Below are positions 25,245-32,467 of a DNA stretch of 55,081 nt, in pieces (the first letter of the stretch is position 1; the number at the start of each line of letters is the position of its first letter). The DNA is from Thermoleophilia bacterium (GTDB lineage Bacteria; Actinomycetota; Thermoleophilia; Gaiellales; Gaiellaceae). The position numbers and the translations under genes are program-made. Below the pieces are notes generated by a model that had not been told where the DNA came from, ran no database searches, and saw only the letters and a program-made list of their open reading frames with translations. The stretch lies in assembly GCA_025929895.1 (NCBI GenBank), contig JAICPI010000013.1, positions 1-55,081 of the forward strand, written 5' to 3'.

Positions 25245-26674
25245 GCGGCGTCCATCGCGGCCTCGCCCACGGCCTGCTCGGACGCGCGGAGCCGGCCCGG
25301 GATCGCGAGCGCCGCGAGCGCGCCGAGCGCGACGACGACCGCGCCGACCCAGGTGGCGACGACGAGGCCGTCGTTGAAGTCGGCCGCAGACTCGTAGCCG
25401 CCGTAGCTCGAGAAGACCGAGGCGAGCACCGCGACGCCGAAGACGCCGCCGACCTCGCGTACCGCGTTGTTGGCACCGGAGGCCTTGCCCTCCTCCGCCG
25501 GCTTCACCGCGCTGAGGATGACGTTCGCCATCGGCGCGAAGAACATCCCCATGCCGATCCCGGAGACGATGAACGGTCCGACGAGCGAGCCGTACCCGAC
25601 GGTCGCGGTCGAGACGGCCGCGATCCAGGCGAGCCCGACCGCCTGGAGCGCGAGCCCGACCGCGAGGATCGGCCGCGAGCCGATCCGGTCGGAGAGCGCC
25701 CCCGCGATCGGCGCGACCACCATCGGCATCGCCGTCCAGGGCAGCACGCGCAGCCCCGCCTCGAGCGGCGAGTAGCCCTGCGCGGTCTGGAAGAACTGGG
25801 TGAGCAGGAAGATCGCCCCGAACATCCCGAACGACATCGCGAGCGCCGAGGCGTTCGCCGCGCTGAAGGCGCGGTTCCGGAAGAACCGCATCGGCAGCAT
25901 CGGCTGCGGCGTGCGCAGCTCCCAGACGACGAACGCGACGAGCAGCGCGAAGCCGGCGGCCAGCGAGCCGACGATGCCGGCGGAGGACCAGCCGTCGCCG
26001 TTGCCGTTCACGAGCCCCCAGACGATCCCGAGCAGCCCGAGGCTCCCGAGCGCGAGCCCCGGCAGGTCGAGGGCCGTGTCGGGCCCGTGGCTCTCGCGCA
26101 GCCGCGAGACCGCGAGCGGTACGAGCAGCAGCCCGACCGGGACGTTCAGCCAGAAGATCCACTGCCACGCGATCCCCTCGATCACGAGCCCGCCGACGAG
26201 CGGGCCGCTCGCGACGGCGATCCCGGCGATCCCGCCCCAGATCCCGAGCGCGACGCCGCGTCGCTCGGCCGGGAAGGCGTCGGAGAGGATCGTGAGCGTG
26301 AGCGGCATCACGAGCGCACCGCCGAGCCCCTGGAGCGCGCGGGCGGCGATCAGCGCGTCCATCGAGGGAGCGAGCGCGGCGGCCGCGGACGCGGCCGTGA
26401 ACAGCGTGATGCCCAAGGCGAACATCCGCTTGCGCCCGAAGCGGTCGCCGAGGGCGGCGCCCGTGAGCAGGAAGACGGCGAACGTGAGCGTGTACGCGTT
26501 GACCGTCCACTCGAGCTCCTCGATCGTCGCCTCGAGGTCGACGCGGATGACGGGGAGCGCGGTCGAGACGACGAGGTTGTCGAGCACGACCATGAAGAGC
26601 GCCAGCGAGGTGATCGCGAGCGTCCAGAGCGTGTGTGCGCGGGACAAGGTGGCCTCCGGTTCCGACGATTTCAT
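25241..26674 (-). CDS. MFS drug exporter, DHA2 (14-helix) family
   Basis: The 477-residue protein has 14 hydrophobic helices. MFS marks include LDNLVVSTALPVI in helix 1 (DHA2 motif D1), GAALGDRFGRKRMF between helices 2 and 3 (motif A), RALQGLGGALVMPL (motif B) and GIAVASGPLVGGLV (motif C, antiporter signature). It should export amphipathic or cationic compounds using proton motive force. The ATG at 26674 fits the usual N-terminus. It lies 50 bases downstream of the TetR gene, and a GTGATCAGTCAC element in that gap resembles the TetR operator core at 27281-27298, so repression by the TetR protein is likely. Confidence 0.9.
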   Translation of the reverse strand: MKSSEPEATLSRAHTLWTLAITSLALFMVVLDNLVVSTALPVIRVDLEATIEELEWTVNAYTLTFAVFLLTGAALGDRFGRKRMFALGITLFTAASAAAALAPSMDALIAARALQGLGGALVMPLTLTILSDAFPAERRGVALGIWGGIAGIAVASGPLVGGLVIEGIAWQWIFWLNVPVGLLLVPLAVSRLRESHGPDTALDLPGLALGSLGLLGIVWGLVNGNGDGWSSAGIVGSLAAGFALLVAFVVWELRTPQPMLPMRFFRNRAFSAANASALAMSFGMFGAIFLLTQFFQTAQGYSPLEAGLRVLPWTAMPMVVAPIAGALSDRIGSRPILAVGLALQAVGLAWIAAVSTATVGYGSLVGPFIVSGIGMGMFFAPMANVILSAVKPAEEGKASGANNAVREVGGVFGVAVLASVFSSYGGYESAADFNDGLVVATWVGAVVVALGALAALAIPGRLRASEQAVGEAAMDAA

Positions 26675-26677
26675 CTT

Positions 26678-26689
26678 GTGATCAGTCAC
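26678..26689. promoter_or_regulatory. Candidate second TetR operator before the exporter gene
   Basis: GTGATCAGTCAC has inverted GTGA/TCAC arms around a four-base centre and shares GTGATCA and CACTT with the palindrome at 27281-27298. It lies four bases upstream of the exporter ATG at 26674, so binding could block initiation. The match is imperfect. Confidence 0.4.
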
Positions 26690-26724
26690 TTCCAAAGAGA
26701 CGAAAAAGAGAGCGGGATCCTTCC

Positions 26725-27270
26725 CTACTCCCGGCAGCCCTCGAGCAGCCGCTGCGCCCAGGGCTCGTCCGAGTGCAGAAGGTCCATCGAGGCGACGACG
26801 TTCAGGAGCATCCCCTTCGCGAAGAAGTCGCTCAGCCGGACGGGGGGCAGTCCCGAGACGCGCTCGGTCCAGGTGAACAGGTCGCCGTAGCCCTCCCGGA
26901 CGACCTCGCGGATCTCCGGGTCGTCGCACGAGGCGTACGCCTGGAGCTGCGCGAGCAGCCGGCTCCGATCCGCCAGGAGGCCCAGGTACGCCTCGCCCAT
27001 GGCCTCGAGCGCCTCCTCGCCCCGCTTGCCCTCGGCGGCCCGCTGGAACGTCTCCAGCGTCTCGCGGAAGCAGCGGCGGACGTTCGCGACGAAGAGCTCC
27101 TTCTTCGTGCCGAAGAGGCGGAAGAGGTAGGGCTGCGAGATCCCCGCGCGCTCGGCGATCGTCTCGGTCGAGGTGCCGTGGAAGCCCGTCGCGGCGAACT
27201 CCACGCGCGCGGCCTCGAGGATCGCCTCGCGGCGCTCCTCGGCGGACATCCGGACGGCGGTCGGGCTCAC
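26725..27270 (-). CDS. TetR-family transcriptional repressor
   Basis: The 181-residue protein has an N-terminal TetR helix-turn-helix (about residues 12-58): REAILEAARVEFAATGFHGTSTETIAERAGISQPYLFRLFGTKKELF spread over that region, with the recognition helix at ISQPYLFRLF. The C-terminal ligand domain is variable, as usual. The GTG at 27270 is preceded by a textbook promoter (TTGACA, 17 bases, TACTAT, eight bases) whose spacer is an 18-bp palindrome, so autorepression is very likely. It is cotranscribed with or immediately precedes the DHA2 exporter gene on the same strand. The ligand is probably a substrate of that exporter. Confidence 0.93.
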   Translation of the reverse strand: MSPTAVRMSAEERREAILEAARVEFAATGFHGTSTETIAERAGISQPYLFRLFGTKKELFVANVRRCFRETLETFQRAAEGKRGEEALEAMGEAYLGLLADRSRLLAQLQAYASCDDPEIREVVREGYGDLFTWTERVSGLPPVRLSDFFAKGMLLNVVASMDLLHSDEPWAQRLLEGCRE

Positions 27271-27278
27271 GTCGCCAG

Positions 27279-27307
27279 ATAGTAAGTGATCACTTACTGC
27301 CTGTCAA
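27279..27307 (-). promoter_or_regulatory. tetR promoter with operator in the spacer
   Basis: Read on the minus strand there is TTGACA (27307-27302), a 17-base spacer, then TACTAT (27284-27279), and the GTG start eight bases further on. This is the best -35/-10 match in the window. The spacer is almost entirely an 18-bp palindrome, so repressor binding would exclude RNA polymerase. Confidence 0.85.
27281..27298. promoter_or_regulatory. 18-bp perfect palindromic TetR operator
   Basis: AGTAAGTGATCACTTACT is a perfect dyad lying between the -35 and -10 of the tetR promoter. It also contains the TGA stop of the upstream epimerase gene (27292-27290). Position, symmetry and length fit a TetR dimer site. 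Confidence 0.82.
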
Positions 27308-28264
27308 GGCGCGGCTCCGGTACCACGCGATCGTCCGCGCGAGGCCGTCGTCCAGCTCGACGCCCGCCTCGAAGCCGAGCAGCTCACGCGCTTTGTCGAC
27401 GTTCGGGATCCGAAGCTCGACGTCGGTGTAGTGGAGAGGTCGGAAGACGATCTCGCCCGAGCAGCCGCTCAGCCGCTTGATCCGCTGGGCGAGGTCGAAG
27501 ATGGTGACGGCCGAGCGTGCGTTCCCGATGTTGAAGCTCTCCCCGACGGCGTTCGGATGCTCGAGCGCCAGGAGCGTCCCCTCGACCATGTCGTCGACGA
27601 AGCACCACGCGCGGATCTGCGAGCCGTCGCCGTGGATCGTGAGGTCATCGCCCGCGAGCGCGGCCTCGATGAACGCGCGGATGGCGCCGCCGCCGATCTG
27701 GCCCGGGCCGTAGACGTTGAACGGTCGCACCGACGTCGTCGGGAGGCCGAGCTCCGCGTGGTAGGCGTGCGCCATGTGCTCGCCGGCGAGCTTGGAGACC
27801 GCATAGGTCCACCGCGCCTCCCCGACGGAGCCCGTGATGGTCGCGCTCGTCTCGGCCACCCGGAACGCCTGCGAGCCGAACACCTCGCTCGTGGAGAAGT
27901 CGACGAGCCGCTCGAGCGTCCCGATCGTCGAGACCCCCGCCTCGAGCACGTTGGAGGTCCCGATCACGTTCACGCGCATCGTGCGAACGGGGCTCTCGAG
28001 CACCGTGTCCACGCCCGCGATCCCGGCGCAGTGGACGATGTGCGTCATGCCCTGCGCGAGCTCGCGCACGAGCTCCGCGTCGAGGACGTCGCCGTGGCGG
28101 AAGGTCAGGTTCGGGTGGTCGAAGAGGTCGGTGTCCGTGAGCGCGTCGCGGTGGAGGTTGTCCATCGCGACGAGCTCGTTTCGCTCCACGAGCCGCCGCG
28201 CGAGCGTCGTCCCGATGAAGCCGGCGCCGCCGGTGACGAGGATGCGCTTCCCTTCGAGCGGCAT
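27290..28264 (-). CDS. NAD-dependent sugar epimerase/dehydratase (extended SDR)
   Basis: The 324-residue protein has VTGGAGFIGTTLARRL, AMDNLHRDAL with the NAD-selecting Asp, HCAGIAGVDTVLESP, DFSTSEVFGSQ and YAVSKLAGEHMAHAYH with Tyr-x-x-x-Lys, plus RPFNVYGPGQIGGGAI. It resembles UDP-glucose/UDP-glucuronate epimerases and related dehydratases. The ATG at 28264 has TAGACT six bases upstream; this promoter is back-to-back with that of the SSI-like gene. It is monocistronic, and its stop codon is embedded in the tetR operator, so readthrough into tetR is conceivable. The specific reaction is unknown. Confidence 0.88.
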   Translation of the reverse strand: MPLEGKRILVTGGAGFIGTTLARRLVERNELVAMDNLHRDALTDTDLFDHPNLTFRHGDVLDAELVRELAQGMTHIVHCAGIAGVDTVLESPVRTMRVNVIGTSNVLEAGVSTIGTLERLVDFSTSEVFGSQAFRVAETSATITGSVGEARWTYAVSKLAGEHMAHAYHAELGLPTTSVRPFNVYGPGQIGGGAIRAFIEAALAGDDLTIHGDGSQIRAWCFVDDMVEGTLLALEHPNAVGESFNIGNARSAVTIFDLAQRIKRLSGCSGEIVFRPLHYTDVELRIPNVDKARELLGFEAGVELDDGLARTIAWYRSRALTGSK

Positions 28265-28270
28265 CGAGCG

Positions 28271-28276
28271 AGTCTA
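28271..28276 (-). promoter_or_regulatory. -10 element for the epimerase at 28264
   Basis: TAGACT is six bases before the ATG. The divergent promoter of the SSI-like gene starts eight bases away. Confidence 0.5.
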
Positions 28277-28283
28277 GCCTCGC

Positions 28284-28289
28284 TACCCT
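28284..28289 (+). promoter_or_regulatory. -10 element for the SSI-like gene at 28297
   Basis: TACCCT is seven bases before the ATG. Confidence 0.5.
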
Positions 28290-28296
28290 TCGGGGC

Positions 28297-28638
28297 ATGA
28301 GCCTGCTTGCGACGGCCGCCACGGCGCTCACGATCGTGGTCTGGCCGCAGGGGCTCGACGGGCCGAGCCACCGCTGGACGCTGCGCTGCGGACCGACCGG
28401 CGGAACGCTGCCCGCGCGCGCCGCGGCCTGCCGGAAGCTCGACTCGTTCGCCGCCGGCTTCCGCCCGATTCCGAAGGACGCGGTCTGCACCGACATCTAC
28501 GGAGGCCCGCAGGTCGCGAGGATCACCGGCCGGTACCAGGGCCGTCGCATCTGGGTGCGGTTCGCTCGCCGCAACGGCTGCGAGATCGCCCGCTGGGACC
28601 GGCTGCGCCCGCTGCTCCCCCGCGGCGGCGCCGCGTAG
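28297..28638 (+). CDS. Subtilisin inhibitor-like (SSI fold) protein with Asp at the P1 position
   Basis: The 113-residue protein fits the Streptomyces subtilisin inhibitor family (PF00720-type). TLRCGPTGGTLPARAAACRKL carries the first disulfide (Cys31-Cys45). AVCTDIYGGPQVARITGRYQ and FARRNGCEIARW carry the second (Cys64-Cys95) and the reactive loop. In SSI the loop reads Cys-Pro-Met-Val-Tyr with Met at P1; here it is Cys-Thr-Asp-Ile-Tyr, putting Asp66 at P1, which is unsuited to subtilisin. The N-terminus has only a short hydrophobic run (SLLATAATALTIVV) that partly corresponds to strand 1, so export is unclear. The ATG has TACCCT seven bases upstream. It precedes an ATP-grasp gene by 12 bases but may be functionally separate. 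Confidence 0.8.
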   Translation: MSLLATAATALTIVVWPQGLDGPSHRWTLRCGPTGGTLPARAAACRKLDSFAAGFRPIPKDAVCTDIYGGPQVARITGRYQGRRIWVRFARRNGCEIARWDRLRPLLPRGGAA

Positions 28639-28641
28639 CCT
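28636..28641 (+). promoter_or_regulatory. -10 element for the ATP-grasp operon at 28651
   Basis: TAGCCT is nine bases before the GTG. Its first three bases are the stop codon of the SSI-like gene. Confidence 0.45.
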
Positions 28642-28650
28642 TCGGCCGTC

Positions 28651-29859
28651 GTGAAGACGGTCCTCTTCGTCGGCGCCGGCCGGCACCAGCGCCGCGCGAT
28701 CGCCCAGGCGCGCGCCCGCGGCCTTCGCGTCGTCGCCGTCGACCGCAACGAGGAGGCGCCCGGGCTCGCGGAGGCCGACGTCGCGGAGGTCGTCGACTTC
28801 AGCGGGGTGGACGCGGTGATCGAGGTCGCGCGGCGCTACAGCGTCGACGGCGTCCTGACGATCTCCGCCGACCGCGCCGTCCCCGTCGTCGCCGCCGTCG
28901 CCGAGGCGCTCGGGCTGCCCGGGATCGGCACCGAGACCGCGTACGTGATGACGCAGAAGATCGCGATGCGCCGCGTGCTCGCGGAGGCCGGTGTGCCGCA
29001 GCCGGCCTTCGCCGCGGTCCGGAACGTGCACGACGGCCGCGCGGCGCTCGAGCGGGTCGGCTTCCCCGCGGTGCTGAAGCCTGCGGACGCGGGCGGCCAG
29101 CGCGGCGTGTTCCGGCTGGAGTCCGCGGACGACCTCGACGCGCACCTGCACGCCGCGCTCGCGGAGTCCCCGACGGACGAGGCGATCGTCGAGGAGTACG
29201 TCGACGGGCTCGAGCTGAACGGGCTCGTCGTCGTGCGCGACGGCTCGGCGTACGCCCTGACGCTCTCCGACCGGCTGCGCCCGCCGGGGATCGGCTTCGG
29301 CGTCGGGTGGATCCACGTCTATCCCGCGAGCATCTACGCGGACCGGCTCGAGGAGGCGGAGCGCGTCGCCGTGCACGCCGTGCACGCGCTCGGGCTCGAG
29401 AACGGGATCGCGTTCCCGCAGCTGATCGTCACGGACGACGGCCGCGTGCTCGTCGTCGAGGTCGCCGCGCGGATCCCGGGCGGGCAGATGGCCGACCTCG
29501 CCCGCCACGCGGTCGGCGTCGACCTCGTCGAGATCGCGCTCCGCCAGGCGCTGGGCGAACCCGTGCCGGACGAGCTCGTCCACCGGCAGTTCGACCAGCC
29601 GCTCGCGATCCGGTTCCTGACCGCGGCGCCCGGCCCGCTGCCGACCGGCACCGTGCGCGCGGTCGGCAGCCTCGAGAAGGTGCTCGCGTTCCCGGGGGTC
29701 GTCCAGGCGGACGTCTTCATCGTCGAGGGTGAGACGATCCGCCCCGTGCGGCGCGACGGCGACCGGAGGGGCTACGTGATCGCGGTGGCCGACACGAACC
29801 TGGAGGCCCTCGACCGCGCCGAAGCCGCTGCGAAGCTCCTGGACGTCGAGGTCGAGTGA
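28651..29859 (+). CDS. ATP-grasp carboxylate-amine ligase
   Basis: The 402-residue protein has an N-terminal Rossmann-like domain (VLFVGAGRHQRRAIAQARARG), a middle section with MTQKIAMRRVLAEAGVPQP and FPAVLKPADAGGQRGVFRL, and the ATP-grasp core with VEEYVDGLELNGLVVV and VLVVEVAARIPGGQMADL. It is a full-length paralogue of the protein at 21485-22741. The GTG at 28651 has TAGCCT nine bases upstream; the TAG of that hexamer is also the stop of the SSI-like gene. Its own TGA overlaps the CE4-like gene start as GTGA. The nearby sugar genes suggest amide-bond formation on a glycan precursor; the substrate is unknown. Confidence 0.86.
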   Translation: MKTVLFVGAGRHQRRAIAQARARGLRVVAVDRNEEAPGLAEADVAEVVDFSGVDAVIEVARRYSVDGVLTISADRAVPVVAAVAEALGLPGIGTETAYVMTQKIAMRRVLAEAGVPQPAFAAVRNVHDGRAALERVGFPAVLKPADAGGQRGVFRLESADDLDAHLHAALAESPTDEAIVEEYVDGLELNGLVVVRDGSAYALTLSDRLRPPGIGFGVGWIHVYPASIYADRLEEAERVAVHAVHALGLENGIAFPQLIVTDDGRVLVVEVAARIPGGQMADLARHAVGVDLVEIALRQALGEPVPDELVHRQFDQPLAIRFLTAAPGPLPTGTVRAVGSLEKVLAFPGVVQADVFIVEGETIRPVRRDGDRRGYVIAVADTNLEALDRAEAAAKLLDVEVE

Positions 29860-30497
29860 GCTGCGCCTTCGACCTCGGGCACTACCGCGAGCTGCTCGAC
29901 GCCGCGGCCGCGGGCGGCTACCGGTTCGCCGGGTTCGAGCGCGACCCGGAGCCCGGCGACCTGCTCGTCCGTCACGACGTCGACCTGTCGCTCGACGCGG
30001 CGCTGGCGATGGGCGAGCTCGAGGCCGCCGCGGGCGCGCGCACGACGTACCTGCTCATGACCCGCAGCGTCTTCTACAACCTCGCGTCGGGGGAGGGTGA
30101 GCGCGCGATCGCGCGGCTGCGCGAGCTCGGCCACGCCGTCGGGCTGCACGCCGTCTTCCCGCACGTCGATCTCGACGAGCGCTTCGACCCTGTGGTCGCG
30201 TGGCACAACCCGGAGCCGCCGTTCATGCACGAGCCGATCGCGGGCGCCGCGAACCCGATGGCGAGCCCCTGGTTCTCGCCCGACCACTACCGCTCGGACT
30301 CGAACCAGCACTGGCGCTCGGGCTGCCCGCACCAAGCGCTCGGCCGCGCCGAGCTCGAGTGGCTCCAGCTCCTGATCCACCCGGAGATCTGGGTCTACGA
30401 GGGGTCGACGATGCGCGAGACGATGCACTCGCTGCTCGATGCGGAGCGTGAGCGGCGTCTCGCGCAGCTCGCCGACGACAAGATCGACCTCACGTAG
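29856..30497 (+). CDS. Polysaccharide deacetylase-like (CE4/NodB fold) protein
   Basis: The 213-residue protein has LLVRHDVDLSLDAALAMGELE near residue 35, whose RHDVD is the first metal-binding motif of a CE4-like subgroup. ELGHAVGLHAVF resembles the second motif region (H-x3-H-like), and LLIHPEIWVY resembles the late His-Pro motif. It lacks a signal peptide, so it probably acts in the cytoplasm on a nucleotide sugar or lipid intermediate, like WbmS-type proteins of O-antigen loci. The GTG at 29856 overlaps the ATP-grasp stop (GTGA), and the next ATP-grasp starts four bases after its stop. Deacetylation followed by ATP-dependent acylation is an attractive reading. Activity is unproven. Confidence 0.75.
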   Translation: MSCAFDLGHYRELLDAAAAGGYRFAGFERDPEPGDLLVRHDVDLSLDAALAMGELEAAAGARTTYLLMTRSVFYNLASGEGERAIARLRELGHAVGLHAVFPHVDLDERFDPVVAWHNPEPPFMHEPIAGAANPMASPWFSPDHYRSDSNQHWRSGCPHQALGRAELEWLQLLIHPEIWVYEGSTMRETMHSLLDAERERRLAQLADDKIDLT

Positions 30498-30500
30498 CCG

Positions 30501-31529
30501 ATGCGGCCGCTGACCGTGCTGCTCACCGCCGCGGGGGTCCCCGGTGCGGCCGCGCTCGTGCGCGCGCTGCGCGAGAACGGGGAACGCACGGTCCGGATCG
30601 TCGGGACGGACGCGTCGCCGCTCGCGGTCGGCCGGCGGCTTTGCGACTCGTTCCACGTCGTGCCGAGCGGCACCGAGCCCGGCTTCGCCGACGCGCTCGC
30701 CCGTGTCTGCGAGGAGGAGCGCGTCGACGCGGTCCTGCCGCAGTCGTCGATCGAGCTGCCGGCGCTGGCCGCGGCGCGCGGGCGGTTCGAGCCCCCCGTC
30801 CTCGTCGCCTCCTCCGAGGCCGTGCGCCGCTCGAACGACAAGGCCGAGACGTACGCGTTGCTCGATTCGCTCGGGGTCCGGGGGCCGGCGTGGCGGCGGG
30901 CGCAGGGGCGAGCCGAGGTCGAGGCGGCGGCGCGCGACCTCGGGTACCCCGGCGCCGACGTCTCGATCAAGCCGCTCGAGTCGTCCGGCTCGCGCGGCTT
31001 CCGAATCGTTTCCGCGTCGGCCGACCCCCTCGAGCAGCTGCTCGCGGCGCGCCCCGGCGACGCGCCCGTCGTACGCCTCGAGGACCTCCTGCCGGTGCTC
31101 CCGGAGGACGGCGGCCCGGTGCTCCTCGTGATGGAGCTGCTCCGCGGCCCGGAGCGGACCGTGGACGGGATCGCGCGCGGCGGCCGCATCGTGCTCGGCC
31201 ACGCGAAGACGCGCGAGGCGGTGCGGGCCGGTCTCGCCATGTACTTCAGGACTCTCGACGCACCCGAGCTACTCGACGCCGCGGGCGCGATCGTGGCCGA
31301 GCTCGAGCTCGACCACTTCTTCAACGTGCAGTTCCTTGGCGACGGGGTGGTCGAGGTGAACCCCCGCATCTCCACGGTCGTCTACCAGGAGGATCTCAAC
31401 GTGCCCTACCTCGGGCTGAAGCTCGCCCTCGGCGAGCTCGGCGAGGACGAGGTCGCGGCCCACCGAGAGCGCGTGCGCACGACGCGCCGCGCGCTGCGCT
31501 ACTTCGACCAGGTCGAGTGGGACGAGTGA
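30501..31529 (+). CDS. ATP-grasp ligase (carbamoyl-phosphate synthase large-chain-like)
   Basis: The 342-residue protein begins VLLTAAGVPGAAALVRALREN with an N-terminal pre-ATP-grasp domain. SNDKAETYALLDSLGV, VSIKPLESSGSRGFRIV and VMELLRGPERTVDGI follow, and the Mg site is in HFFNVQFLGDGVVEVNPRIS. It differs in detail from the ATP-grasp genes at 21485 and 28651 and is nearer to PylC/CarB-like polysaccharide ATP-grasp proteins. The ATG at 30501 lies four bases after the CE4-like gene, and its TGA forms a GTGA overlap with the glycosyltransferase. Two ATP-grasp enzymes and a deacetylase in one operon suggest acyl exchange on an aminosugar. Confidence 0.86.
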   Translation: MRPLTVLLTAAGVPGAAALVRALRENGERTVRIVGTDASPLAVGRRLCDSFHVVPSGTEPGFADALARVCEEERVDAVLPQSSIELPALAAARGRFEPPVLVASSEAVRRSNDKAETYALLDSLGVRGPAWRRAQGRAEVEAAARDLGYPGADVSIKPLESSGSRGFRIVSASADPLEQLLAARPGDAPVVRLEDLLPVLPEDGGPVLLVMELLRGPERTVDGIARGGRIVLGHAKTREAVRAGLAMYFRTLDAPELLDAAGAIVAELELDHFFNVQFLGDGVVEVNPRISTVVYQEDLNVPYLGLKLALGELGEDEVAAHRERVRTTRRALRYFDQVEWDE

Positions 31530-32467
31530 CCCGGCTCCGCGTGACGCACTGCCCCGTGAACATGGCGGGGATCGCCTGGAAGAACGTGCAGGCGCTGAAG
31601 CGGCGCGGCGTCGACGCGCGCCTCGTCGTGTTCCGCCCGCAGCCGTACCGGCCGACCGAGTTCGACTGGAACCTGAACCGCCCCGACGGCTTCCTGCGCG
31701 CGCAGCTCGTCCAGGCGCGGGCGCTGGCGCGCCTGTTGCCCGAGACGGACGTCTTCCACTTCTACTTCGGGTTGACGCTCGTGCCGCGCCGCCTCCAGTT
31801 CCCGATCCTGAAGGCGGCCGGGAAGCGCTCGGTCTTCCACTTCGTCGGCTCCGACATCCGCGGCAAGTCGCCCGCCGAGCTCGCGTACGCGCGGGCTGCG
31901 GACGCGCGCGTCGTCGGCTCGTACGATGCGATCCGCTGGGTGCCCGACGCCGAGGTGATCCCGCCCGGCGTCGACCTCGCACGCTACCCCGTCACGCCCG
32001 GACGCGGCGGCGAGCGGCCCCTGGTCGTGCACGCCGCCGCCCGGCCCGCGAAGAAGGGGACGAGCTTCGTCGAGGCCGCCTGCGCCGAGCTCCCCGTCGA
32101 CCTCGAGGTCGTCCACGGCCTCACGCACGACGAGGCGGTCGAGCGCTACCGCCAGGCGGACATCGTCGTCGACCAGCTCAACTCGGGCTGGTACGGCCTG
32201 TTCGCGATCGAGGCGATGGCCATGGGCAAGCCCGTCGTCGGGTACCTCCACCAGGAGGCCGTCCGGCGTACAGAGGAAGGCCTGGGTGTCCGCGTCCCGA
32301 TCGTCCGCGCGACGAAGGAAACGCTCGCCGACTCGCTGCGCCCGCTTGTCGAGGACGCCGACGAGCGCAGGCGCCGTGGTGCCGAGAGCCGCGCCTACGT
32401 CGAGGCCGTCCACGACGACGAGCGCATCGCCGACCGCCTGCTCGCGCTCTACGCTGCGTTGACGTGA
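31526..32467 (+). CDS. Glycosyltransferase, GT-B fold, paralogue of the one at 1958
   Basis: The 313-residue protein has VTHCPVNMAGIAWKNVQALKRRG, FHFYFGLTL, FHFVGSDIRG and VIPPGVDLARYP in the acceptor part and linker. HAAARPAKKGTSFV and ADIVVDQLNSGWYGLFAIEAMAMGK follow in the donor part. The last motif is shared with the transferase at 1958-3028, indicating a common subfamily distinct from the ordinary GT4 genes here. The GTG at 31526 and TGA at 32467 both form GTGA overlaps with neighbours, so it is embedded in the operon between an ATP-grasp enzyme and the flippase. Donor and acceptor are unknown. Confidence 0.84.
   Translation: MTRLRVTHCPVNMAGIAWKNVQALKRRGVDARLVVFRPQPYRPTEFDWNLNRPDGFLRAQLVQARALARLLPETDVFHFYFGLTLVPRRLQFPILKAAGKRSVFHFVGSDIRGKSPAELAYARAADARVVGSYDAIRWVPDAEVIPPGVDLARYPVTPGRGGERPLVVHAAARPAKKGTSFVEAACAELPVDLEVVHGLTHDEAVERYRQADIVVDQLNSGWYGLFAIEAMAMGKPVVGYLHQEAVRRTEEGLGVRVPIVRATKETLADSLRPLVEDADERRRRGAESRAYVEAVHDDERIADRLLALYAALT

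Noticed and set aside
28105-29583. A 492-codon minus-strand open frame over the SSI-like and ATP-grasp genes.
   Set aside because: It is antisense to two genes with clear motifs and promoters, and its own translation has no recognisable pattern.
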